A DNA stretch of 29,067 bases from Isotricha intestinalis (taxonomy: Eukaryota > Ciliophora > Litostomatea > Vestibuliferida > Isotrichidae), in assembly GCA_023807065.1 (NCBI GenBank), contig JAJJLU010000588.1, positions 1 through 29,067 on the forward strand. Direction: 5' to 3'. Each line of letters starts with the position of its first letter. Position 1 is the stretch's first letter. Below, piece by piece: positions 17,620 through 27,031 of the stretch. A model generated the notes under the pieces. The model saw nothing but the letters and a program-made list of their open reading frames with translations. It had not been told where the DNA came from and did not search any database. A program made the position numbers and the translations under genes.

Positions 17620-20073
17620 ATGATAGAACTAATAAAAGAGAAAAATTTCTCATCAAAAGACTCAAAATTTTCAACATCAAAGCAAACAATTCTCTTTGAC
17701 AAATTTCGTATTCAAAAATTTTCCTCATCAACATCGTTTCCAATAGATAATCGTTTAATAATATATTTAGGATTTACAAACGGTACAATAAGTACATTAA
17801 CAATATTTAAGCAAAAGCATTTATTTAGAAAATATGAGGATATAACTCAATATCGTTGTTATGATCAATTTCGTCATAAAGGACCTGTAAATACAATGAT
17901 ATGTGAATTAATAGAAAATGTTCCAGTTCTTTTTTCTGGTGGATGTGATGGTTCAATTAAATTATGGCAAGGTGATCCTGAATTAAGAGAAAAAGATATG
18001 GTTCATCATATTAAAACTTTATTAGAACATAAAGGAACTATTATCAGCTTAGCTTTTTGTAAAAGCAGATCTATGCTTATTTCCAGTTCGAGTGATATGA
18101 CAATGAAAATTTTCAAAATGAAAGATAAATTTGATAAAATTTTAAACCCAAGATTTGAATGTATTTCTGTTATTAGAGATTTTCATATTTTTTTAAATAA
18201 AGATAAAGATTTACCTTTTTGGATTTCTACTTTAAGTTTAAAAGAAACTGATGTTATTGAATTATTTGCTGGGGATACTAAAGGAAGAGTTATTGTTTAT
18301 CATTTTATTGATGATAATTATTTTAAGTATAAAGGAGAAAAAAGTTATAGTAATGAATATCAAAAAAATAATTTTAATTATATGTATGGAACTAATTTAC
18401 ATAAAAAATGGGGAACTATTAAAGTTGTTCATAGTGTATTTGATAATATTATTTATAGTGTTGGATATGATAATCATATTGTTTGTTATAATACTAAAAA
18501 TAAACAAAAAAGTTTTGAAATTGCTAATTCTAATTCAAAAACTCATTTTAGTGCTTTGACTATAAATACTTTTACTCAAGAATTAATTGTTGGAGATGAT
18601 TTAGGTAATGTTACTTTTATTAAAATTTTTAATAAAGCAGAATTTAAAATTAAAGCTATGACTAATAAAATATTTTGTATTCAAAATTTAGAAATTTTCC
18701 CTGAACAAGAACATATTTTAATGGTTTGCGAAGATTTCGTTACTATATTTAAAGTTAATAGAAAAGCTAAAGTTTCTAATGTTCAACATCACGATGCTGA
18801 ATTAATTAAAATATTTGTTATTGAACCTTATAAAATTGAAGATAAAATTATTGAAGATGCTAAAATTATTTCAAGTGCTTATGATAATATAATTAAAATT
18901 TGGGATTTTTTAACAATGGAATGTATAAATTTAATAAATGGACCAGAATTAGCAAAAAAAAATATAGAAGTTTCTACTATTTGTTATTTAAATGATAGTT
19001 CTTTAATAGCAATAGGAACTGATATTGGAAATGTATTTTTCTGGGATTTAAATAGGAGTGAATATTTAAAGAATTCATATGAAAATTATTTCAAACATAA
19101 AAACATAGTAACAAATATGATATCATATATAATAAGAGGGAAAGATAAATATTATAAAGAGTGTATGATATCATGTTCAATAGATGGATATATATTTATT
19201 TGGGAAGTTCAAAAAACCGAAATAAAAGAATCAAAAAAGAAAAATGAATATGATGATAATATTATAGTTAAAAGTAATAAACCTCCAACTTTTAAAACTA
19301 GCTTTAACCCTAATATTTTAAACCAAAATCAAAAAGATACTAAAAAATATCATCCAGAAATGAAAAATTATAAATGTATTCCAGGAATAAAGCAAGTAAT
19401 AAATTCATCATCATTAGCAAAACAAGAATTAAAATTTAATGTAGTAGCATATCAACCAGAACATACAAATAAAACAATATATTCAGGAGTAGATGATTAT
19501 TATATATATTTATGGGATTATCAAAAAGGAAATTTTATAGATAAAATTAAAGGAAATAATAGTAGTGTAACATGTATGACTTTCGATAAAAATTTTTTAA
19601 TCTCAGGTGGAATTGATGGTTATATTGATATATGGAATATTCCTAAAGAAAGTAATCAAAGTACTAATTTATTAATGACTTTAAATGACCCTGATATTAA
19701 TTTAAATGGTTTAGGTGTTAGAATTCATGATATTTTAATGTTGCCTAAAATTGGTATTTTAATTAGTTGTAATAATATGAAAAAAATTCATTTATGGAAA
19801 TATGAAAAAGAAGAATTAATTTTAACTATAAAAAAAGATAATGAAGTTACTTGTTTAGCTTGTGTTGAAAGTTATGGTAAATTATTATGCGGAACTAAAG
19901 AAAAAATGATTGTTGAAATTGATCTTGCTGAACAATTAGATAGTATTAAATATCCTCATATTTATGAAAAATATCCATTTCTTAAAAATGAAGTTAATTA
20001 TGTTGAAAATGAAACTGATAAAGGAATTGATAACTTTAAAATTATGAAATCATTAACTGAAGGTATTGACTAA
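17620..20073 (+). CDS. WD40-repeat protein with two predicted propellers
   Basis: An 817-residue protein carrying at least ten WD-like repeats from residue ~90 to ~770. Clear ones are VLFSGGCDGSIKLWQGD (~102), LISSSSDMTMKIFKM (~152), IISSAYDNIIKIWDF (~415), IAIGTDIGNVFFWDL (~463), ISCSIDGYIFIWEV (~515), IYSGVDDYYIYLWDY (~620) and LISGGIDGYIDIWNI (~660), with weaker ones near 277, 712 and 753. The number and length suggest two seven-bladed propellers joined by a charged insert at ~520-600. WD propellers are interaction scaffolds. Ciliary proteins of the WDR49/64 type (CFAP337 group) have a similar size and double-propeller layout, which would suit a ciliate, but this assignment is only a guess. 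The first Met lies in a Ser/Lys-rich leader; the gene converges with the coiled-coil gene at 20161 with 87 bp between stops. Confidence 0.82.
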   Translation: MIELIKEKNFSSKDSKFSTSKQTILFDKFRIQKFSSSTSFPIDNRLIIYLGFTNGTISTLTIFKQKHLFRKYEDITQYRCYDQFRHKGPVNTMICELIENVPVLFSGGCDGSIKLWQGDPELREKDMVHHIKTLLEHKGTIISLAFCKSRSMLISSSSDMTMKIFKMKDKFDKILNPRFECISVIRDFHIFLNKDKDLPFWISTLSLKETDVIELFAGDTKGRVIVYHFIDDNYFKYKGEKSYSNEYQKNNFNYMYGTNLHKKWGTIKVVHSVFDNIIYSVGYDNHIVCYNTKNKQKSFEIANSNSKTHFSALTINTFTQELIVGDDLGNVTFIKIFNKAEFKIKAMTNKIFCIQNLEIFPEQEHILMVCEDFVTIFKVNRKAKVSNVQHHDAELIKIFVIEPYKIEDKIIEDAKIISSAYDNIIKIWDFLTMECINLINGPELAKKNIEVSTICYLNDSSLIAIGTDIGNVFFWDLNRSEYLKNSYENYFKHKNIVTNMISYIIRGKDKYYKECMISCSIDGYIFIWEVQKTEIKESKKKNEYDDNIIVKSNKPPTFKTSFNPNILNQNQKDTKKYHPEMKNYKCIPGIKQVINSSSLAKQELKFNVVAYQPEHTNKTIYSGVDDYYIYLWDYQKGNFIDKIKGNNSSVTCMTFDKNFLISGGIDGYIDIWNIPKESNQSTNLLMTLNDPDINLNGLGVRIHDILMLPKIGILISCNNMKKIHLWKYEKEELILTIKKDNEVTCLACVESYGKLLCGTKEKMIVEIDLAEQLDSIKYPHIYEKYPFLKNEVNYVENETDKGIDNFKIMKSLTEGID

Positions 20074-20160
20074 TATTGATTTTTTTTATATATTAAGTTC
20101 AACTCTTTTTTTAATTTTTTTATTTTTATTTTAGAAAAATGTGATTTAATTAATATTTAA

Positions 20161-22002
20161 TTAAGTACTTTTTTTAAATATTTTTCCTAAGAAATCTATA
20201 TTTTGAATTGATTCATCTATATAATTTCCACTTCCTGTAACTATACTTTCATTAAAACTATTTTCTTTACTAAAATATTTTAAACCATTTGAATCTATTA
20301 TAAAATCTCTATTTAATTTTTTTAAAAAATAATTTAATTCTTTTTCATATTTTTCATTTTTTTGAAATGATTTATCTAATATATTTACATTCATTAATTC
20401 ATTATATTTATCTTTTGAAATTATTTTTCCTTTATAAGGCCCAAAATTTTCTTTATTTCCATATGTAAGTTGGTTTAATAATTTTTCTAAAGATTTTACT
20501 TGTAAATCTTTTATTTCTAATTCTTGAATTAACATTTGCTTTTTTTTTTCATTTGGATTTGTTAAACTAATATTATTAATAAATTCTTTATTTTCATAAT
20601 CAGTATTTAACATATTTAATCTTAATTCAAGTGCTCTATTTCTTTCTAATAATTCATTATTTTCTTCTTGACTTTTTGCTAAACATTTATTACTTTCTTG
20701 AAGTAAATCCGAAATAATTATTAATTTATTTTTTAATTCAATATTTTCATTATTATTACTATTTAATGATTGGGAAATATCAAATAAATCATTATTATAA
20801 TTTTTTTCCCCATTTTCTGATTTTTTTGGACTTATTAAAGTTGAAAGTGGATTTTTAAGTAAAATATTAAATAAATATTCTTGGTAATTAATTATATTTT
20901 TTAAATTATCTTCTGGTTTTTTAAAAATTTGAAAATCTGGAATTGTTATATTTTCATATATATCAGCTATATTTTGGGTATAAAATGAATTAAAATTATT
21001 TATGTATTGTTTACATAATTCATTTATATTTAATTTAAGTTCATTTAATTCTTTATTTAATAGATTAATTTCTAATTCATATTTATTTTTTGTATGTTTT
21101 TCTAAATTTATTTCTTCATTTAAAGTCAAAAATTCAGGACAGAATTTTAAATCTAATATTTTTTTTAATGAATTTTCAAATTTTTTTTTTATTGATTCAA
21201 TATTATTTAAATCAAAACCATTTGATTGTTTCTTTTCTGTATCATCACTTTTTTCATTTTGATTAATATATTTTTCCATTTTTTCATTTTGATTTTTTAA
21301 AAATTGGATTAAATTTAAATAATTATTTTCTTTAATTTTTTTTTCATTGTCTAGACTATTATTTTCAATATTTTCATTTTCTTTAGAAATTAAAGGTCCA
21401 AAAGTTAAAGTTTCAGATTTAGTAATTACATTATCATTATTATTTTTTTTAATCCCATTTAAATTGTCTTTATTGTTTTCAGATAATTGTTTGATTTCAT
21501 TTTTTAAATTTAAAATTAGTTTTTGATAGTTATTTATTTTTTTTTCTCTATCATCTAATTTAACATTTAAATCTGAAACTTCCCTTTCTAAATTTTGAGA
21601 TTGAAAAAGAACATTAGAATAATCTTGTAAATGATTATTAAAAGCAGTGTTTATTTCATTTAATTTTTTATCAGTAACTTTTGAAATACTTTGAATTTGT
21701 TCATTTCTTTCCTCTAATTCAATATTTAATTTCTTTATTTTTTCATTTAATTTTTCAATTTTATTTAAATTACTTTTTTTATCTAATTCCAAAGAAGATA
21801 TTTCTGTTTTTAATGTTAAAATATTCATTTCTTTTTCATTAATATTTTTATTAAGATTATTTATTTTTTTATTTAAATCTCTATTTGATTTAGAAAGATT
21901 AATAATTTCTTTATCTTTATCTAATAAAATCATGTCAACATTCCAAGAATTATTACTTGAGCCTTTTGATAAATTAATAGTTGAATTACCCGAATTTTGC
22001 AT
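20161..22002 (-). CDS. Long coiled-coil protein
   Basis: A 613-residue, Lys/Glu/Asn/Leu-rich protein. Continuous heptad-like segments cover about residues 25-175 (repeats of the type NLNKKINNLNKNINEKE), 230-345 and 425-520, separated by less regular stretches. The C-terminal 90 residues (FGPYKGKIISKDKYNELMN, then LNYFLKKLNRDFIIDSNG) look like a small conserved domain rather than coiled coil. It has no signal peptide, membrane segment or enzymatic motif. Length and composition fit a cytoskeletal, basal-body or tethering protein, but I do not recognise the family. It is divergent from the coiled-coil gene at 22089, with only 86 bp between start codons, which suggests co-expression. The gene ends in TAA. 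Confidence 0.75.
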   Translation of the reverse strand: MQNSGNSTINLSKGSSNNSWNVDMILLDKDKEIINLSKSNRDLNKKINNLNKNINEKEMNILTLKTEISSLELDKKSNLNKIEKLNEKIKKLNIELEERNEQIQSISKVTDKKLNEINTAFNNHLQDYSNVLFQSQNLEREVSDLNVKLDDREKKINNYQKLILNLKNEIKQLSENNKDNLNGIKKNNNDNVITKSETLTFGPLISKENENIENNSLDNEKKIKENNYLNLIQFLKNQNEKMEKYINQNEKSDDTEKKQSNGFDLNNIESIKKKFENSLKKILDLKFCPEFLTLNEEINLEKHTKNKYELEINLLNKELNELKLNINELCKQYINNFNSFYTQNIADIYENITIPDFQIFKKPEDNLKNIINYQEYLFNILLKNPLSTLISPKKSENGEKNYNNDLFDISQSLNSNNNENIELKNKLIIISDLLQESNKCLAKSQEENNELLERNRALELRLNMLNTDYENKEFINNISLTNPNEKKKQMLIQELEIKDLQVKSLEKLLNQLTYGNKENFGPYKGKIISKDKYNELMNVNILDKSFQKNEKYEKELNYFLKKLNRDFIIDSNGLKYFSKENSFNESIVTGSGNYIDESIQNIDFLGKIFKKST

Positions 22003-22088
22003 TATATTAAAATTAAATTTATTTTTAAATTTTTAAATAATAACATTTAAAAACAATCAAAAAAAATAAAATAAAAAGTTATTTAGAA
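22003..22088. promoter_or_regulatory. 86-bp divergent promoter region
   Basis: This gap separates the start codons of two oppositely directed coiled-coil genes, so both promoters and both leaders must share it. It is almost entirely A and T with no distinct motif that I can pick out. Confidence 0.5.
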
Positions 22089-23375
22089 ATGTCTAATAAT
22101 TATAATATTGATAATCAAAAAAAAGCAATTTCTTCATTAAGCCGTTTATGCAAAAGTGATAATATAGATTCTACAGGAAATGCTTTAAAAATAAATCAAC
22201 ATAATTATCATTCTTTAAGTGGTCTTAAAAGGGAACTTAAAGACCCCAATGAAGTTTTAGCAGAATTATTAGATAATCTAAATAAAAATTCTTTAAATAT
22301 TTTTTATAGAGATTCTTCTTCAAATTTTAAAAGAAAAATTGATGAATTAAATTTAAAATTTTATTTAGAAACTGAGAAATATTTATCAAATCAAAATAAA
22401 CCAGAAAAAACTCAAAGTTCCCTATTTATTATTTTATTTAAACAAATAAAAATATATATAGAAGAAATAGAAAGGTTAAATTTAATTATTTTAGAAAAAA
22501 AATATGAACCTAGAAATACTATAGAAAGAACAGATGAAATTTTAAAAAAACAAAAAAATTTTGAAATAAATCAACAATTAATTAAAACATTAAAAGATTC
22601 AAAATCATACACTGAATCTAAATTACTTGAAGCTTTATTAAGTGAAGATAAATTAAAAAAAGAAAACGAAAAGTTAAAACAAGAAAATGAATATTTTAGA
22701 AAAAATTATTTATCCAAAAATATGACAAAAAATTTAACTCAATCAATTTTTCATTCTAAAACTTTTAATAATTTTATTAACAATGAAAGAGGAACTTCTG
22801 ATATAACAAAAGCAAATTCAAATTTAAGTAATGATAATACAATTGAACACATTATAAATAAAAAAAGAAATAATTCTGATAACAATAATATCTCTTTTAA
22901 TACTTATCATCATTTAGTGAATCATAGTAATGAGCCTAAGAAAAATATAGGAATAATAAAGTCTGTTAAAGAAAAATTAAAAAATAATTCTGGGAATTTA
23001 AGTAATAAAAGAAATATTGATAATTTTAATAATAAACCTTCTCAAATTATTATTACTAATAATAATAAAATCCAAGAATTTGAATGTTTAGATTTTCCTA
23101 ATAAACCAATAATAAAACCTGAAATTATTATAAGTGATTTAGAAGACTATTATTCAAATAATAATTTAAGGTATACTCCAAATGTTAAAAATTCAAGTTC
23201 TGAAACTATTTCTGTAAATAATACAATAAATATGAATAATAGTTCTATTAATTTTAATAAAAGAAATTTAACTCCTTATGCTAATAAAAAAATAGTTGTT
23301 AATAATAATAATAATAATAATAAAAAGATTATCCAAAAAAAAATCCCCATTATTAAAGTTAAAATGAATAAATGA
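22089..23375 (+). CDS. Coiled-coil protein with Asn-rich tail
   Basis: A 428-residue protein of unknown family. Residues 1-110 are fairly well mixed in composition (ISSLSRLCKSDNIDSTG, then KDPNEVLAELLDNLNKNS) and may be a small helical domain. Residues ~115-215 form a coiled coil (KIYIEEIERLNLIILEKK, EDKLKKENEKLKQENEYF). The remainder is Asn/Ser/Lys-rich with a poly-Asn run from an AAT microsatellite near 23303-23323. It ends in TGA, showing that TGA is also a stop in this genome. It shares an 86-bp divergent promoter region with the 613-residue coiled-coil gene and converges with the gene at 23550. The pairing hints at a common structure or process, but nothing in the sequence names it. Confidence 0.72.
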   Translation: MSNNYNIDNQKKAISSLSRLCKSDNIDSTGNALKINQHNYHSLSGLKRELKDPNEVLAELLDNLNKNSLNIFYRDSSSNFKRKIDELNLKFYLETEKYLSNQNKPEKTQSSLFIILFKQIKIYIEEIERLNLIILEKKYEPRNTIERTDEILKKQKNFEINQQLIKTLKDSKSYTESKLLEALLSEDKLKKENEKLKQENEYFRKNYLSKNMTKNLTQSIFHSKTFNNFINNERGTSDITKANSNLSNDNTIEHIINKKRNNSDNNNISFNTYHHLVNHSNEPKKNIGIIKSVKEKLKNNSGNLSNKRNIDNFNNKPSQIIITNNNKIQEFECLDFPNKPIIKPEIIISDLEDYYSNNNLRYTPNVKNSSSETISVNNTINMNNSSINFNKRNLTPYANKKIVVNNNNNNNKKIIQKKIPIIKVKMNK

Positions 23376-23549
23376 ATTCTTTTTATGAATTGTTTAATTA
23401 GTTAAATTTTGTAATTTTCTTTATAAATTAATTGATAATTTAATAAATTGTTTTTATAAATGAAAATTTAATTATTTAAAAATAAACTTTATAAAATTTA
23501 TATATATATAATTTAAAATTCCTATTTCTCCTAAAAAATTAATAATAAA

Positions 23550-24545
23550 TTATTTTTTACAAATATTATTATTTCTAAAAGAAATACCATTTCCTTTATA
23601 AGATATTTTATAATTATAAATTAATTCAGAAATATTTGATTTAGTATTATTTTTATATAAATTAATATTATAATCTTTTTCATTAGTAAAAAATTTTGAA
23701 TATTTACACCAATAATTATTACCATGCATTGTCATTGAATAAACTTTTTGAATATCTTCTCCATCTTTCATTTCATTAATATCATTACAATAAAAACTTT
23801 GTTCTAAATTCTCATAAAAACTAAAATCTTGATTTTTTTGATAAATAAAGCATAAATCTTCTAAATTTATTTCTTTCTCTTCTTCTTCTTTATTTTCATC
23901 ATCTAATATATTTAATGAAATATCTGAAAAATTTTTCATTTGTCCTAATTCTATATTTAAAAATTCACTTTGTCTTTCTTTACTAGAATAATTTGTATTA
24001 TTATTATTATTTGAATTTGGATTTATATTATTTAAACCATTTTTATAATTTATATTATTAATTGGTAATTTTGGTATTGAATTATCTTTATTTATTTTTT
24101 CATGATCATTACTTTTATTACTTTTATTTCTTTTTTTATTATTAGAAATTAAAGTAATAAATTTTATATTTTTTTCATTAAAATTTAATCTTTGTTTTAT
24201 CTCTGATAATTTCTCAATTTTATATGGTTTTTTATTTGTTGATATAGAACTTTTTTTTGAATTTGAATTCATTTTGTTTGTTTTTAAACTTTTAGAATTA
24301 CTTATTGAACTATTGTTATTAGTTTTCATGTTTGAAGAAGTTGTTGTTTTATATGAAAATCCAAATGGAGATTTTGTTTTATAAAAATTTGTACACGTTT
24401 GAAAATTTCTTAAATTTGAATTATATTTATGAGATTTGGTGTTTGATATTTTAACAGGCTTGAAATTATTTGATATTAGACTTATAGGCTTTTTATTTTG
24501 CTCATTATCGATTAAATTTAATTTTTTTCCAAACATTTTTTTCAT
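23550..24545 (-). CDS. Ser/Asn/Lys-rich protein of unknown function
   Basis: A 331-residue protein that I do not recognise. Residues 1-200 are basic, Ser/Asn/Lys/Thr-rich and probably disordered (KTNKMNSNSKKSSISTNKK, abbreviated). An acidic patch EEEEKE follows at about residue 219-224. The C-terminal ~100 residues are better mixed, with aromatic residues and three cysteines (DLCFIYQKNQDFSFYENL, then MHGNNYWCKYSKFF), and may be a small folded domain. There is no membrane segment or signal peptide. The ORF is clean for 331 codons in DNA where random frames close quickly, which is the main reason to call it a gene. It is transcribed towards the 428-residue gene (174 bp between stops). Confidence 0.62.
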   Translation of the reverse strand: MKKMFGKKLNLIDNEQNKKPISLISNNFKPVKISNTKSHKYNSNLRNFQTCTNFYKTKSPFGFSYKTTTSSNMKTNNNSSISNSKSLKTNKMNSNSKKSSISTNKKPYKIEKLSEIKQRLNFNEKNIKFITLISNNKKRNKSNKSNDHEKINKDNSIPKLPINNINYKNGLNNINPNSNNNNNTNYSSKERQSEFLNIELGQMKNFSDISLNILDDENKEEEEKEINLEDLCFIYQKNQDFSFYENLEQSFYCNDINEMKDGEDIQKVYSMTMHGNNYWCKYSKFFTNEKDYNINLYKNNTKSNISELIYNYKISYKGNGISFRNNNICKK

Positions 24546-24946
24546 TAAATATTAATCAATCATTTCAAATATTTTAATTCTAAAAATTAATAATTTAATA
24601 AAAAATGAATAATTTTGTCTTTAAAAAATTAATCAAAAATTTATTAAATTTCTTTTATAAATATATTTGAGAATATTTTATAATTTAATTTATATCATTA
24701 AGGTAAATAATAGGTATAAATCTAAAATATAATTTAATATCATTTCTTATTTTCATTCATTTATTTTGAAAAAATATTAAGAATTTAAAAAAACAATTAA
24801 TTTTTTTGATTTATAATATATTTTTTAATTTTTAATTAGACAAAAATTATTAATTAATTAATTAATTTTTAATTATAAAATAAAAAATATTTAATGTATA
24901 ACATTTATTTAAAAATACCATAAATAAATAAAATCCAAAAATTCAA
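24546..24946. other. AT-rich spacer upstream of the 331-residue gene
   Basis: 401 bp between the start of the gene at 24545 and the 3' end of the exchanger relic. Nothing coding or RNA-like is visible. It contains a 19-nt (ATTA) tetranucleotide run at 24849-24867. It should hold the promoter for the downstream minus-strand gene. Confidence 0.5.
24849..24867. repeat. ATTA tetranucleotide repeat
   Basis: A 19-nt uninterrupted run of ATTA units, self-complementary, in a spacer. Probably simple slippage in AT-rich DNA. Confidence 0.6.
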
Positions 24947-26987
24947 TTATTGGGTATTAGTATTTATATTAGTCTCATTATCAAAACTTAAACCTATATT
25001 AATTAATTCAATCTTTTTTTCATTTTTCTCTTTTTGAATTTCCTTCTGAATTTGTAACATTTTTTCTTTTTTTGCTTTTTCAAAAGCATTTTTAGTATAT
25101 TCTTCCCTTATAAAATGAGGAATTTTGCTTTGTTCTTCTTCATATTTATTAATAGCAGTAAAATAACTTTTTTCAAATTTAAATTATCTTTATGAACATA
25201 AGGCCATTGATAACATAATTTAGGTTTAATATACATATCATCAAATTCATACCAATAATGTCCTAACTAGCTTAATCTATTTTTTAAAATTTCAATATTT
25301 TTTCTTTACTCCCTTCATATTTTTGGCTGAAATTAGGATTAACAAAATTAAAAACATCACATTTAAGTAAATTTATCAAGATTAGGAAATTCTTGAATAA
25401 TCATATATTTAGTATATGCATCTTCAGGAGGATCTAATGATTTCATTAAATTAATCAAAAAGGGCATTAAAGCCCCAAAAACAATAGTAGTAAAAAATAC
25501 TAAAATTAAAGTAGATGAAGGTAAAATTTCTTTATTTAATTCATTAGGAGTGTCAATTGATATTGCTAAACCAAATGCAATAGCTCCTCTAATTTAACCT
25601 GCACAAGACATAATTCCTTTTTATGATGTATTCATTTTAAAAGATTTAACACCTAATAATTTCATTATATAACATAATCTAAATATTCCTACAATTCTAC
25701 CAAAAAAAACTATAATTAATTCAATTACAACAAAAGTTACACTTAATGATTGTTGTATATGAAATATTAAAGTTAAACCTAAATATACAAAAAAAAAGCT
25801 TCTGCAATATTACTTAACATTTTAGAAACAATAGAACTTTCTTCTCTTGCTTGGAAACTTAAATTATAAAAATCATAATGAGAATAAATAAACCAGAAAA
25901 TAATAAACTTATAATAGGACTTAAACCACATTCTTCAGCTAAAGTATATGATATAAAAGCAAAAAATAATATTATAGATATTTCTTACATTCTATTTAAT
26001 TTAATATCAGATTCTTTAAATTTCTTTAATACATAAGTACAAAAACAACCAACAAACATTCCTACAATGAAAGAAAAAAAAGTCATTGATAAAAAAGAGC
26101 TAAACATCATAAAAGGAGTTGAAGTTGTAAAATTTTCACTGAAGAAGTAAAATCACCTAATATTCTATATAAAACTATACAAACTGCATCATTCATAACA
26201 CCTTCTCCAAATAATATTGCAAATAATTTAGGCTCTAAATCTTCATGTATAAAAGTCAATGCAGCTATTGTATCTGTTGCTAATATTACTGATGAAAATA
26301 ATAATATTTCTGTTAATGATAAGTGAATTATTATTATTTGAGTCTTTCAATATCTATATCATTATTATCTGGTATTATGATATTATTATATGTATTATTA
26401 TTATATGTGTAAATATATGTTATATTTTCATTATTATAATGTTCTTCGGTTTCATTTAATAAATTAGAATTATTAAATGAACGGAAATTATCATTAATAA
26501 AATTTAAATCTTTTTTTTTATTTTTATTTAATATTGTAGTATTATGAAAATGTTCAGTATAATTTCTTAAATGTAAGTTTTTAGGAGAATAATATAAAAT
26601 AAAAAAATTCATTATAATTCATAATATAAGTTAAAGGAGTAACAACTAAAATACACAAAACAATACCAATAACACCAAAAGAAATAATATACATGAAATA
26701 TTAAAAAAGGTAGTTCTTCTTAAATTATATCCAATACTAAATATAATAGGAGGAATAACAAAATAAAAAAAATATTTTCGTTAAACTTAATTGTTTTTGT
26801 TAAATTATGATCAAGGACTAATTATCATTGAAAAAAATGTAACTAAAACTCCTATAATCATACAAAGACAACTTTCATGCAAATAATGAAAATGTATTTT
26901 TTCAAAAATTGGTCCTGTTCCTGTATATATAAATAATATTATTATTGCGAATAAAGTTTCTAAATTTAAAAAATCTTCTTCTGCCAT
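24947..26987 (-). pseudogene. Broken Na+/H+ exchanger gene (SLC9/NHE, CPA1 family)
   Basis: Read on the minus strand from an ATG at 26987, successive frames spell an NHE: YTGTGPIFEKIHFHYLHES, then FVIPPIIFSIGYNLRR, SLTEILLFSSVILATDTIA (membrane ATD motif), FGEGVMNDAVCIVLYR (ion-site ND motif), SHYDFYNLSFQAREE, IRGAIAFGLA and the tail HYWYEFDDMYIKPKL, ending TAA at 24947. At least eleven frame changes interrupt it, near 26815, 26768, 26690, 26595, 26338, 26133, 25883, 25793, 25368, 25300 and 25170. Many can be explained by one base missing from a homopolymer. Four premature stops remain in the conserved frames: TAA at 25985, 25621 and 25594 and TAG at 25267; none is TGA. A 92-residue hydrophilic Asn-rich insert (26334-26612) sits between two membrane segments. 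Intact NHEs exchange H+ for Na+ or K+ at organelle or plasma membranes. The simplest reading is a decaying pseudogene; local assembly error or recoding are alternatives. Confidence 0.85.
26678..26730 (-). repeat. 53-bp inverted repeat, copy in the exchanger relic
   Basis: This segment matches 28885-28937 in inverted orientation at 52 of 53 positions (one T/A difference in the T-run). In the exchanger's frame it encodes part of the conserved YNLRRTTFFNIS block, so this is probably the original copy. Confidence 0.85.
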
Positions 26988-27031
26988 TTTTAATTTAAAT
27001 AATTGTTTAATTTTTTATTTTTTTATTTGTA
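26988..27031. promoter_or_regulatory. 44-bp divergent region between exchanger relic and TAPT1 gene
   Basis: Only 44 AT-rich bases separate the two start codons. Promoter elements for one gene would have to reach into the other, which may be why the first codons of the dead exchanger remain intact. Confidence 0.4.

Noticed and set aside
18251..18559. Plus-strand alternative frame of 102 codons inside the WD40 gene.
   Set aside because: Overlaps WD repeats in another frame and has Ile/Leu-only composition.
26685..26731. A 47-nt GT-AG intron in the exchanger starting at the GTATATTATTTC of the minus strand.
   Set aside because: It would delete the membrane segment reading FGVIGIVLCILVV in the neighbouring frame, which family members have; a frame break fits better.
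24947..26987. Genome-wide reassignment of TAA/TAG to Gln.
   Set aside because: Most intact genes here end in TAA, one in TAG and one in TGA, and no conserved domain outside the exchanger contains an in-frame stop.
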